Of a stretch of DNA of 46,449 nt, positions 16,998 through 24,556 are shown piece after piece. Both the position numbers and the translations under genes were made by a program. Every line of letters begins with the position of its first letter. The stretch's first letter is position 1. The notes below the pieces were generated by a model. The model saw only the letters and a list, made by a program, of their open reading frames with translations, did not search any database and had not been told where the DNA came from. The DNA is taken from the NCBI RefSeq assembly GCF_001641635.1, contig NZ_LUUB01000063.1:149515-195963 (forward strand), written 5' to 3'. This DNA comes from Bradyrhizobium centrolobii (GTDB taxonomy: Bacteria > Pseudomonadota > Alphaproteobacteria > Rhizobiales > Xanthobacteraceae).

Positions 16998-17361
16998 CAG
17001 CGCGCCCTTTTCCTATGAAGGGCTCGACCGCGTGATCCACGAGAAGGCGAGGCTCGGGCTTCTGACCTCGCTGATGGCCCATCCCAAGGGTCTGGCGTTT
17101 GCCGATCTCAAGCAGCTATGCGGCCTCACCGATGGCAATCTCAGCCGGCACCTCGCCGTGCTCCAGGAAGCCGGCCTCGTCGAGGTGACCAAGGGTTACG
17201 AGGGCAACCGCCCGCACACCAGCTGCCGCCTGACCAAGGCGGGCCGCCGCCGCTTCCTCGATTATCTTGCAGTGCTCGAACGGCTGGTGCGCGATGCCGC
17301 AAAGGCCGCCGGCCGCGAGGCGCCGCCGCTTGGCGGCCGCCTCGGCATCGTCTCGACCTGA
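16984..17361 (+). CDS. Winged-helix transcriptional regulator (HTH_34 type)
   Basis: A 125-residue DNA-binding protein. The single domain runs GLDRVIHEKARLGLLTSLMAHPKGLAFADLKQLCGLTDGNLSRHLAVLQEAGLVEVTKGY, then a wing (NRPHTSCRLTKAGRRRF) and a closing helix (quoted only to show domain order). This matches the PF13601-like winged helix group, close to MarR/PadR. It overlaps the membrane-protein gene by 14 bases. ATG 16984 is chosen over the adjacent ATG 16981 because GGAG at 16974-16977 then has a six-base gap. The two ACTTTG-N5-CAAAGT palindromes in this operon are the obvious candidate binding sites. Confidence 0.85.
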   Translation: MSKIDSAPFSYEGLDRVIHEKARLGLLTSLMAHPKGLAFADLKQLCGLTDGNLSRHLAVLQEAGLVEVTKGYEGNRPHTSCRLTKAGRRRFLDYLAVLERLVRDAAKAAGREAPPLGGRLGIVST

Positions 17362-17382
17362 TCCCATTTTTTTTGACTGGAG

Positions 17383-17399
17383 ACTTTGCAATGCAAAGT
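17383..17399 (+). promoter_or_regulatory. Operator-like palindrome 2 over the prenyltransferase start codon
   Basis: ACTTTGCAATGCAAAGT, the same ACTTTG-N5-CAAAGT as at 16309-16325. The ATG of the next gene (17391) sits in the middle. It is placed to block translation start or internal transcription when bound. Confidence 0.7.
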
Positions 17400-18122
17400 G
17401 ACGTCACGTCCCACAATGAAAAGCTTCATGTCGGCATCATCATGGACGGCAACGGACGCTGGGCGACGCGCCGCGGACTGTCGCGAGCGCGCGGCCATGA
17501 GGCCGGTATCGAGGCGATCCGCCGCATCGTCGAAGCGGCGCCCAAGCAGGGCATCGGCACGCTGACGCTCTACGCCTTCTCGACCGACAACTGGCGCAGG
17601 CCCAAGGCCGAGGTCGCCGCGCTGATGACGTTGCTCCGTTTCTATCTCGCCAACGAGGTACAGAGCCTGATGAAGAACGGCGTGCGCCTCACCGTGATCG
17701 GCCGCCGCGATCGCCTGCCGGACGGCATCGCCAGTGCCATCGCGCGTGCGGAGGATGCCACCGCGAGCGGGCGTGTGCTGCATTTGCGTATCGCCGTCGA
17801 CTATTCCGCGCGCGACGCCATCCTCAACGCCGCCATAAAGGCTGCCGCGCTGACAAGTCTCACCCGCGAGGCATTCTCGCAGCTCGTCACCGGCGAAGCC
17901 TCCTTGCGCGACGTCGATCTCATCATCCGCACCTCTGGCGAGAAGCGGCTGTCGGACTTCCTGCTGTGGGAGGGCGCCTATGCCGAGCTGCACTTCACCG
18001 AGCGGATGTGGCCCGAATTCGATGCGAAAGATCTTGCCGAGGCGCTCTCATCTTTCCACGGTCGCGAGCGCCGTTTCGGCGGTCTGAAGGCCCTGCCGCT
18101 GGAGCCGGCGCCCAGTCTCTAG
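17391..18122 (+). CDS. Isoprenyl transferase (UppS family), probable paralogue
   Basis: A cis-prenyltransferase that extends farnesyl diphosphate with isopentenyl diphosphate to give a polyprenyl diphosphate carrier, 243 residues. Signature motifs: IIMDGNGRWA with catalytic Asp19, GHEAG, TLYAFSTDNWRRP, the pyrophosphate-binding RTSGEKRLSDFLLWEGAYAE and the final HGRERRFGG. Canonical UppS has RTGGExRxSNFLLWQ, so this copy has RTSGE, Asp for Asn and Glu for Gln, which fits an accessory paralogue rather than the essential housekeeping gene (normally next to cdsA and frr). GACTGGAGAC gives an RBS-like GGAG. It lies in an operon with a dedicated regulator, so its expression is probably conditional. 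Confidence 0.88.
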   Translation: MQSDVTSHNEKLHVGIIMDGNGRWATRRGLSRARGHEAGIEAIRRIVEAAPKQGIGTLTLYAFSTDNWRRPKAEVAALMTLLRFYLANEVQSLMKNGVRLTVIGRRDRLPDGIASAIARAEDATASGRVLHLRIAVDYSARDAILNAAIKAAALTSLTREAFSQLVTGEASLRDVDLIIRTSGEKRLSDFLLWEGAYAELHFTERMWPEFDAKDLAEALSSFHGRERRFGGLKALPLEPAPSL

Positions 18123-18182
18123 CGCGGCTGGACGAGCCCGTCGAAGTCTGCTGTCGTGGCGCGTCCTCAACGCGGTGACCGC

Positions 18183-18869
18183 ATGACCCCCTTCAAGACC
18201 ATTCGCGCCCGTGCCGAGAAGCGCAAGGGCGGCCCGAAGGCGCTGGAAGCGCTGATGCCGGAGAGGCCCGACCTGAAGCGGCTGGCGAAGCTCGGCGACG
18301 ATCGCATCCTCGCCGAGATGACCAAGCGGGTGTTTTGCGCGGGATTTGCCTGGAGCGTGATCGAATCGAAGTGGGACGGCTTCGAGGACGCGTTCCTGCG
18401 CTTCGCGCCGGCCAAGCTCACCTTCCAGCCCGAGGATTATTGGGAAGGCCTGATGCGCGACGCGCGCATCGTGCGCAACGGCGCAAAGATCCTCTCGGTG
18501 CGCGAGAACGCCGCCTTCGTCCAGGGGATCGCAAAGGAGCATGGCAGCTTCGGCAGGTTTTTGGCGAAGTGGCCTTCGTCGGACGAAATCGGTCTGCTCG
18601 ATCTCCTCAGCAAGCGCGGCAGCCGGCTCGGGGGCAACACCGGCCAGATGCTGCTGCGCTTCGTCGGCTGGGACGGGTTCGTCACCTCCAAGGACGTCGT
18701 GGCCTGCCTGCGCGAGGCCGGCCTCGATATCGCCGAAGAGGTGAAGTCGAAGGGCGATCTCGCAAAAGTGCAGGCGCAGTTCAATCTCTGGGCCGAGGAG
18801 ACGGGCCTGCCCTACACACATCTGTCACGGATCTGCGCACTGTCGATCGGCGAGAACCGGAGCGAATAG
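18183..18869 (+). CDS. Divergent DNA-3-methyladenine glycosylase I (Tag)-like protein
   Basis: A 228-residue protein related to Tag. The matching region is VFCAGFAWSVIESKWDGFED, then RDARIVRNGAKILSVRENA, and GNTGQMLLRFVGWDGFVTS. In E. coli Tag the first block reads LEGFQAGLSW with the base-recognising Glu; here the corresponding position is Arg (KRVFCAGFAW). The zinc-binding Cys and His of Tag are also not evident. It may therefore bind a different lesion or not be a glycosylase. A GTG start at 18156 is possible; the ATG at 18183 is listed. It lies 60 bases after the prenyltransferase on the same strand and may share its transcript. Confidence 0.75.
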   Translation: MTPFKTIRARAEKRKGGPKALEALMPERPDLKRLAKLGDDRILAEMTKRVFCAGFAWSVIESKWDGFEDAFLRFAPAKLTFQPEDYWEGLMRDARIVRNGAKILSVRENAAFVQGIAKEHGSFGRFLAKWPSSDEIGLLDLLSKRGSRLGGNTGQMLLRFVGWDGFVTSKDVVACLREAGLDIAEEVKSKGDLAKVQAQFNLWAEETGLPYTHLSRICALSIGENRSE

Positions 18870-19080
18870 ACGCACCCAGTCCTGCCGGGTCCTCAATGAT
18901 GGGCAGAACGTGGCGATCCCGCGCCGTCAGCGCGGCGGATGAAACCCGTCATCACGAAATGCGTGGTGCAGGAACATTTTCCCGCAGCGCCCGTTCGGAA
19001 ACCTGAGCCCGGCGAACAAAGGCGCAGGGAACACTCGCCGCGGCTCCATGAAACCGGACATGACAGAAACGGAGCAGCCC

Positions 19081-19374
19081 ATGAAGCTAACGTCCGAGCA
19101 GGTGAAGCAGACCGTCAGGCAACTGGGCGCTCAGGTGCTCCCCGATGAGCATCCCGCCATGCCTCAGCTCAACAGCATGTTCGGCGAGCACACGTTCTTC
19201 GTCGACGAGTCGGGACTCAAGGTTCTCGAGCCCGCGCAGTCGGTCGGGGCGGATCGGCAGAGCGGTGAAGTCGTCAGCCTCGCCGATTGGGGCGATTCGG
19301 ACCTGACGCGCCTGATGGCGCACGAGCCCGAGCCGACCGGCGTGATCGTGGTGTTCGAGCAGATGAAGCACTGA
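19081..19374 (+). CDS. Conserved hypothetical protein
   Basis: A 97-residue acidic, soluble protein, family not recognised. Features: helix KLTSEQVKQTVRQLG, then PDEHPAMPQLNSMFGEHTFFVDESGLKVLEP and a C-terminal strand GVIVVFEQ. The start at MKLTSEQV follows ACGGAG; earlier in-frame ATGs at 19048 and 19060 are less well placed. The 210 bases upstream (18870-19080) hold no other gene. It is the last gene before the repeat-rich accessory region. Confidence 0.65.
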   Translation: MKLTSEQVKQTVRQLGAQVLPDEHPAMPQLNSMFGEHTFFVDESGLKVLEPAQSVGADRQSGEVVSLADWGDSDLTRLMAHEPEPTGVIVVFEQMKH

Positions 19375-19430
19375 TTGCGGATCGTGATGCGAAGCGGGCA
19401 ATCAGCCCCGCCGAGCATTAGCCACGAAGG

Positions 19431-19485
19431 GGCGCGCCACGGCCGAGGAAGATGGGGGCTATCGCCTCGCCGCGGCGCTATGACG
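19431..19485 (+). repeat. Family E hairpin repeat, copy 1
   Basis: GCGCGCCACGGCCGAGGAAG, then GATGGGGGCTATCGC and CTCGCCGCGGCGCTATGA. The arms GCGCCACGGC and GCCGCGGCGC can pair. Further copies are at 20996-21053 and 22945-23002. Weaker likeness to copy 3 continues to about 19620 (CAGGATCGACGCGATG against CGGGATCGACGTGATG). No gene is otherwise visible in 19375-19658. Confidence 0.75.
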
Positions 19486-19658
19486 TCGCAGCACACCACG
19501 CGCTCCTTTCGACACGTATGCGACGCCTTGCGATTTGGCACGAACGTGCAGGCTTGCTGATACCGCCAAGCGATCGAGCAGGCCTGCCGAGCACTTCCAG
19601 GATCGACGCGATGCGATGGTAAGAGCCGCGGCCGCCAGCGTACCCGCTCAAGGAAACA

Positions 19659-20681
19659 TCACGCCAGTGTTCCCTCGAGGAGCACGTTGGGCGAGCGAGT
19701 GGGTATCACACGATCGAGTTTCAGGCCCGCTTTCGCAAATAGTTCGCGGAATTCATCTTCCGTCCGGATCCGGCCACCCTTGTTCGCGAGTAGCATGAGG
19801 ATATCAAAGGTCGTGGCCGGGCCAGGCTCGCCCAACGGCGCCATGACCATCTCGATGACGAGCACTTTTGCGGTTGGCGACAGCCTGGCAGCACAGTTCT
19901 TAAGAACCCGGAGCGCATCGTCGTCGCCCCAAATCATCAGAACGCGCTTGGTCATGTAAAGGTCGGCGCCTGCAGGGACCGACTCCAGCATGTCACCGCC
20001 AACGATCGCGCAGCGGTCACGCGTTCCGGTGTCGTCCAGCGGGGACGACTCAGCCACGACGGAGGGCTTGTCGAACAAGACGCCCCGCAGCGATGGATGG
20101 CGCTGCAGCACGGCCGCTAAAGTCGAACCCTGACCGCCGCCTATATCAGCGACAAGTCCAAAGCGGGCGAAATCATAGGCGTCCACGATCGCGGCGTTGT
20201 GCTGGGCGGATTGTTTGCTCATCCAGCGGTTGAAGGGTCTGCTGAGCTCGGGTTGCGACTCGAGATATTCGTAGGTTGGCATGCCATGGGCCAGCACGAA
20301 ACCGGGCGCCCCCGTCTTGACGGACTCGTAGAGATGACCCCAGGCGGCCCAGGGTGCCGAGGCGCCGACATAGAGCGCCCAATCCCGGACCGAGTTCGCC
20401 GCGTCGCTCCGCAGCGTCTGGCCGAGCGCCGTAAGCTGGAAAGTGCCATCCTTGCCCGCGCTCAGGACGCCAACGCTTGCCAACATGCGCATGAGCCGAT
20501 CCAGTGCCTCGGGATGGACGCCAAGCGCGGCCGAGATCTCGCCGACTGTCCGCGGGCCGGCACTTAGCTCGTCGGCAATGCCGAGCCTCGCAGCAACATG
20601 AAGTGCCTGCGTGGTCAGGCATGCGTTGAGGAGCGACAACATTTCAGCGACCGGTTCGGTTGACGCTGCTTTGGCCTGCAT
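19659..20681 (-). CDS. SAM-dependent O-methyltransferase (COMT/hydroxyneurosporene type)
   Basis: A 340-residue class I methyltransferase with an N-terminal winged-helix dimerisation domain (about 10-95: TQALHVAARLGIADELSAGP, then LDRLMRMLASVGVL) and a Rossmann domain with the SAM motif VADIGGGQGSTLA (179-185 for DIGGGQG). MTKRVLMIWGDDDALRVLKN is the region holding the catalytic His in plant COMTs, where Trp stands here in place of the His of the usual LHDW motif. ATG 20681 is chosen because AAGGGTG precedes it by eight bases. It is alone in the accessory region and could be acquired cargo; the acceptor is unknown. Confidence 0.88.
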   Translation of the reverse strand: MQAKAASTEPVAEMLSLLNACLTTQALHVAARLGIADELSAGPRTVGEISAALGVHPEALDRLMRMLASVGVLSAGKDGTFQLTALGQTLRSDAANSVRDWALYVGASAPWAAWGHLYESVKTGAPGFVLAHGMPTYEYLESQPELSRPFNRWMSKQSAQHNAAIVDAYDFARFGLVADIGGGQGSTLAAVLQRHPSLRGVLFDKPSVVAESSPLDDTGTRDRCAIVGGDMLESVPAGADLYMTKRVLMIWGDDDALRVLKNCAARLSPTAKVLVIEMVMAPLGEPGPATTFDILMLLANKGGRIRTEDEFRELFAKAGLKLDRVIPTRSPNVLLEGTLA

Positions 20682-20827
20682 TGAATCACCCTTGCAACGA
20701 ATCCTGTTAGCGCTTTGCGTATGTCCTATTGCGCGCCGAGTCACCCGCAACCGCATCGGACGGGTATTGACTGATGCTCCTGGCGCGGCACCGCGCACTC
20801 CGCTAACCGACAACACCGGACACTATC

Positions 20828-20985
20828 GCGTCCGCGGCCGCAGGCGGCGGCTATCGCCGTGTGACATCTTCGCGCACATGCTCAAGGCGCCGAAGTCGAC
20901 GCGGGAGAAGTTTGCATGACGGGGTTGAAGAGCGTGCTGCCGCGCCCGCCCATCGCGGTCGCCAGTGCGAAAACGGCAGGCTTTG
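20828..20985 (+). pseudogene. Decayed 3' end of a serine recombinase gene (remnant 1)
   Basis: The translation from 20892 reads EVDAGEVCMTGLKSVLPRP, then AVASAKTAGFG, which lines up with the C-terminus of the intact recombinase (EVDAKEVRIMGSKSVLLRT, then AASSAKTAGFG). Nucleotide likeness extends upstream to about 20828 (GGCGGCTATCGCCG against GGCGGCTACCGCCG) through a small frame shift. Everything 5' of this is lost. It runs straight into family E copy 2. Confidence 0.75.
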
Positions 20986-20995
20986 GGCGGACACT

Positions 20996-21053
20996 GGCGC
21001 GCCACGGCCGATGAAGATGGGCACTATTGCTTCGCCGCGGCGCTATGATGCAG
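20996..21053 (+). repeat. Family E hairpin repeat, copy 2
   Basis: GCGCGCCACGGCCGATGAAG, ATGGGCACTATTGC, TTCGCCGCGGCGCTATGATG. It directly follows recombinase remnant 1. Likeness to copy 3 continues about 80 bases downstream (GACAGGCTGCGATTTTGC against GACAGACTACGATCTTGC). Bases 21135-21320 show no further feature. Confidence 0.8.
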
Positions 21054-21320
21054 TGGCCGGCGATGCGGCCCAATCCGTAATACTACGACAGGCTGCGATT
21101 TTGCACTGCGCCTCGAGGGTACCTGTCTCCCGCGGCGCTTGCAGCCTGACGCGGTGGCCTATCTTGCGTTGCCCTTGGCGGCGCGCACGGCAGCGGGAGG
21201 AGCTTACCATTTCTTTATTTCTCCTCTTCTCTTTTTGCGTCGTTGAGGTAGCGTCGCGGCACCAGACGGGCGCTGAGGCCCGCTGGGGGGCAGGAACACT
21301 CAAGCATGGAGGGTTCTGCT

Positions 21321-21596
21321 ATGGCCAAGCAAGAAAACTCAATTGAGTCGGCCCATCGCGTCAAACTCCTGGAAATTGATTGGGAAGACCTCAGCGAACC
21401 GGGCGCTTATGTTGAGCGCGGCACCGGTGATCTCTACCGCTTCCCAATGGAGTCCTTGCTCAAGGGAGGCTCTCCGGTCGTCACCAAGGAGAGCCATGGT
21501 GCGTCCAGGCTTTGCCAGATCAGCAAAGATCCGTATGTGACGAGCATGAAGGCCCGGCTCATTTGCGCCCAGCACAATATCGAGCCTAACTTCTAG
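21321..21596 (+). CDS. Small conserved hypothetical protein
   Basis: 91 residues, soluble, function unknown. The sequence has EIDWEDLSEPGAYVERGTGD and LYRFPMESLLKGGSPVV, then SRLCQISKDPYVTSMKARLIC. Similar short proteins occur in Bradyrhizobium as I recall, but I cannot name the family. The start at 21321 is supported by GGAGGG with a seven-base gap; an ATG at 21306 lacks one. It stands alone between remnants. Confidence 0.6.
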   Translation: MAKQENSIESAHRVKLLEIDWEDLSEPGAYVERGTGDLYRFPMESLLKGGSPVVTKESHGASRLCQISKDPYVTSMKARLICAQHNIEPNF

Positions 21597-22057
21597 CATT
21601 CTCGTCTCGTGGTGCGCCTGAGACGGCGTAGCTACTTGGCAAGGATGACATGACGGGCGCGCTCACGTAGAGGGCGTCCGTTATCTGCATCGAGCGTAGG
21701 CGGAATAGCTCCGGAAGACGAAGCTGCTCGCGCTCCATCGTGCGGGCGGCAACCAACTGGCATCCAACTACATGGGTCGCATCTGCTTCCTGCGCGTGTG
21801 GACTCACGTTGAATCTGGTGAATCTGGCTTCCGGGCGGCCGCCCGCCGAGTTCCCGCGGCGGCACCTTAGTCGAGAGGCTGACGGAACCAACAAACGAGC
21901 GATGCGTTGCACCGAAGGCGCGCACGAAAAGGCGACATGCGGGTTGGCACGAGAACGCGGCTACCCGCGGGGCTATCCCGCTAGGGATCCCCAAGCGTAG
22001 CTCTGTTTCCGTCCGCGAAATCGGCTGACATCGGCGCACCTCGCTAAGGAGGCTCCC
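21597..22057. other. Gap without a supported gene
   Basis: Reading frames are open on both strands but have no start with an RBS and no recognisable motif. A direct repeat TGAATCTGGTGAATCTGG occurs near 21813. The segment may be decayed coding DNA. Confidence 0.4.
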
Positions 22058-22789
22058 ATGTCAACTATCATCACGTCTGAACGCACCTTCCAGGAAGCTG
22101 CGACTTACGGCGGAGTGGCCGATGCCATCGGTGGCGTTGCGACCATCATTCTGGCGATTGTCGCGCTATCGGGCGTTAGCCAAATGATGCTGGCCGCCAT
22201 CGCGACGATTATCTTCGGAGCAGCGCTGCTGATACAGGGTGGCACCATGCTCACCGAATTCACAAAGCTGATGGCCCCGCCTGGTGCCGCTCCGGGTACG
22301 GCCGAAGAGCTCGTCGGAGGCGGCGGACTTTCGGCTCTGTTCCTGGTGGGAGCCGCCGGTATCGTGCTCGGCGTGCTTTCTCTGGTCGGCATCGCCTCAC
22401 AGACGCTGACCGGCGCCGCAATCATCGCGTTCGGGAGCGCGCTGCTTTTGAGCAGCACTTCGGTCTGGCGTCTCTACCGAGCGAAGCAGGCTTCGTACCG
22501 AGCCGGGGCCACCCGGATATTTTCGGGCGCCGAGTTCCTTGCCGGTGAAATGGCCTCTGGCTCGGCGGTTCTGCAGTCCCTTTCGGGCCTTGCCGCGATC
22601 GTTCTCGGCATCCTCGCGGTCACTGGAACAAATCCGAGCGTGCTCACGCTCGTCGGCCTGCTGGTTCTGGGAGCTACAGTGCTCTTGACCGGCAGCACGT
22701 TAAGCGGTGCGGTCATGGGCTTCATGGAGCCGGCCGTCACGCGTCGAGGAGAAACGTTGACGCAGCAGCCGTCGGGCGCAGCGGAGTAA
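22058..22789 (+). CDS. Membrane protein with three repeated helical hairpins
   Basis: A 243-residue integral membrane protein, function unknown. Six hydrophobic helices are arranged as three similar hairpins at about 24-66, 96-138 and 175-217: GVATIILAIVALSG with AAIATIIFGAALLIQG; GAAGIVLGVLSLVG with GAAIIAFGSALLLSS; GLAAIVLGILAVTG with VGLLVLGATVLLTGS. The likeness shows an ancient internal triplication. Linkers are Gly/Ala/Pro rich. TAAGGAGG lies six bases before the ATG, a very strong RBS. It is monocistronic inside the accessory region. Confidence 0.75.
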   Translation: MSTIITSERTFQEAATYGGVADAIGGVATIILAIVALSGVSQMMLAAIATIIFGAALLIQGGTMLTEFTKLMAPPGAAPGTAEELVGGGGLSALFLVGAAGIVLGVLSLVGIASQTLTGAAIIAFGSALLLSSTSVWRLYRAKQASYRAGATRIFSGAEFLAGEMASGSAVLQSLSGLAAIVLGILAVTGTNPSVLTLVGLLVLGATVLLTGSTLSGAVMGFMEPAVTRRGETLTQQPSGAAE

Positions 22790-22890
22790 CTTAAGCAAGA
22801 CACGGCTGCCTGACGAAGCAGCGGTGCTGGTCCGCTGCCGACGCGATCGGCGGCCGGACAATGATATTCACGGAATCTGTCGTGTCAGCC

Positions 22891-22941
22891 ATGCTTCGCA
22901 CGCTCGTCGCCACGTCATGCGCAAAAAACGGCGGGTTTTGA
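22891..22941 (+). pseudogene. Decayed 3' end of a serine recombinase gene (remnant 2)
   Basis: It reads MLRTLVATSCAKNGGF and then a stop, against LLRTLVAASSAKTAGFG in the intact recombinase C-terminus. Only about 50 bases remain. Family E copy 3 follows after three bases, the same junction order as at remnant 1. Confidence 0.65.
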
Positions 22942-22944
22942 AAT

Positions 22945-23002
22945 GGCGCGCCACGGCCGATGAAGATGGGCACTACTCATTCGCCGTGGCGCTATGATGC
23001 AG
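22945..23002 (+). repeat. Family E hairpin repeat, copy 3
   Basis: GCGCGCCACGGCCGATGAAG, ATGGGCACTACTCA, TTCGCCGTGGCGCTATGATG. Arms GCGCCACGGC and GCCGTGGCGC pair perfectly. Related sequence continues downstream to about 23160. Bases 23003-23334 contain no other supported feature. Confidence 0.8.
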
Positions 23003-23334
23003 CAGCCGTCGAGACGATTCGGCCGGATTAGCAGCGACAGACTACGATCTTGCGCTACGCCTCATGGGCGGCCGTCTTCCCGATTTCGCTGGTGGTCCGG
23101 TCGCCCTTCGATAGCGGCCCTTTCGATCAGTCGCGGGATCGACGTGATGGGCCAATTCCGTAAGTTCGCCCCCGACAGGCCCCGCCAGCAACGATCTATT
23201 AATCATGAGCACTCGCCTCACGTTTCATTTACGCGAGTAGCGTTCTAAGCTCCCGATCAGTCGGATCGACGAACTGATGCCGTGGAGCTTTGTGGACCCG
23301 CACGGCTGGAGAAGGCCGGAGGAAAGCAGGGCTG

Positions 23335-23754
23335 ATGAACGTGGATCGTTATGCCGATCTCTGGCTCACGGACTTTCCGATAGATCCCGATGAGGTCGTT
23401 CGGGCGTTTCCAATTCCCGCTTTCCTCGTCGCGCGAAAAGGTGAGCCGACCGGTTTAGGTCAACGCGCGGCTATGCGGAACGTTGTGATCTTCCGGAACG
23501 GCTTCACACGTGCCAGCTGTTGGACAGAAGCGATCGAAGCACTGATTTCGGCGCTGGGCGGTTGGGAGGAGGTCGGGCGGGTGCTGAATCAGCTTACGGG
23601 CGCCGATCGCCTCGTCCGGCTCACGCTCCCAGTTAGCAACTCGCCGCATCAGGAAAACGACTTCGTCGAGGCCGCCACGCTCGCCAAATTGGCCCGCCTC
23701 GATATTGATCTCGGTATCGAATTCACTCAGTACGCGACGGTCGAAACGGATTGA
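23335..23754 (+). CDS. Hypothetical protein, possibly DUF4279-like
   Basis: 139 residues, soluble. The order DLWLTDFPIDPDEVVRAF, ARKGEP, then a helix WTEAIEALISALGGWEEVGRVLNQLTG and the closing ATLAKLARLDIDLGIEFTQYA resembles DUF4279 immunity-like proteins, where the end is usually 'LA.LGLDLDFDIY'. This is pattern likeness only. GGAGGAAAG precedes the chosen ATG. No toxin gene is visible beside it. Confidence 0.6.
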   Translation: MNVDRYADLWLTDFPIDPDEVVRAFPIPAFLVARKGEPTGLGQRAAMRNVVIFRNGFTRASCWTEAIEALISALGGWEEVGRVLNQLTGADRLVRLTLPVSNSPHQENDFVEAATLAKLARLDIDLGIEFTQYATVETD

Positions 23755-23759
23755 CGATC

Positions 23760-24556
23760 AGCGGCGCTGACACGACCTCGGCCGAACGCAAAGCCTCCGC
23801 TACTAGGTTCCAACGTTTCAGATATTCGCTAAACATGATTACCATGCACCGGAGTCCGGTTAGGGTCATTCGCGTCGGCATCGCCATGTCAGCCTTCTGG
23901 TCCGCTATCGACGATACGCGACATTACCGGCACAGAGCTGGGGCGTAGATCTCGACCGATTAGGACGGCAAGGGAAAAGGGCGCGATGGCGTCTCGCTCT
24001 GGTCGGGATCGCATGTGTTTGTGTGCACTTCGATTTTGACAGTGTCGCGGAGCCATCGGCGAAAGTACCCCTGCTGGCGCTTCGAATAGGAAGGCTATCC
24101 GAATCAAAGCTCCGAGCGCCAGCGGGCGTACCTTGTCGTGCTGAAGGCTGGTTTGGTCAGTCCAATCTATGATTGCTTGGGCGAGCCCTGCCGACGAGCC
24201 GGCTCTTTGCCGCCAAGCGATCATGGCTTTCTGTGCGCGAGAGCATCCGCGCTGGTGTCGAAGGGCAACAGCCTGGATCGATGCGGGAATCATCGCGGCA
24301 TTCAGTCGTGACCGTCGCAATGTGTGTCTAAAGCTGTTCAATGGCGGCGCATTGCCGAAAATGGCAGGTTGCGCCGGATACTCGCAATGTTTGCAGACTG
24401 ATTGAAATCTGCGGGTGCATCCGCATCCAACCGACCGCGCGCACCTTGCGTGCTTTATCCTGCCCTCCACGATTGGTCCCGCTCGCAGCACCACGGCGGG
24501 ACGTGGCGTAGACATCGGCCGTTCTGTGGATCGGCAACGCTTGCCACAGTGGCGCC
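23760..24556. other. 800-base stretch without a supported gene
   Basis: A long minus-strand frame (23889-24806) is open but lacks recognisable motifs and is rich in Arg, Pro and Ser, as expected from a shadow frame in high-GC DNA. It also overlaps the small gene before the recombinase. The stretch is probably decayed island DNA. Confidence 0.4.

Noticed and set aside
17370..17400. TTGACT before the prenyltransferase gene as an internal -35 box
   Set aside because: No matching -10 box at 16-18 bases; a T-run with no stem also rules out a terminator here.
19375..19660. Possible left attachment site matching the tRNA-Arg 3' end
   Set aside because: I looked for GCGCACCCGACACGATTCG-like sequence across the window and saw none except the tRNA itself; GCGCGCCAC in family E is too short to count.
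20996..21053. Family E hairpin as a tRNA or tRNA fragment
   Set aside because: No T-loop TTC.A.. sequence, no anticodon stem and no acceptor pairing; only one long hairpin.
21586..21912. 108-residue minus-strand frame in the gap 21597-22057
   Set aside because: No RBS-supported start and no motif; it also begins inside the end of the plus-strand small gene.
19431..23002. Family E copies as a CRISPR array
   Set aside because: Only three copies, spaced by more than a kilobase, with no regular spacers and no cas genes.
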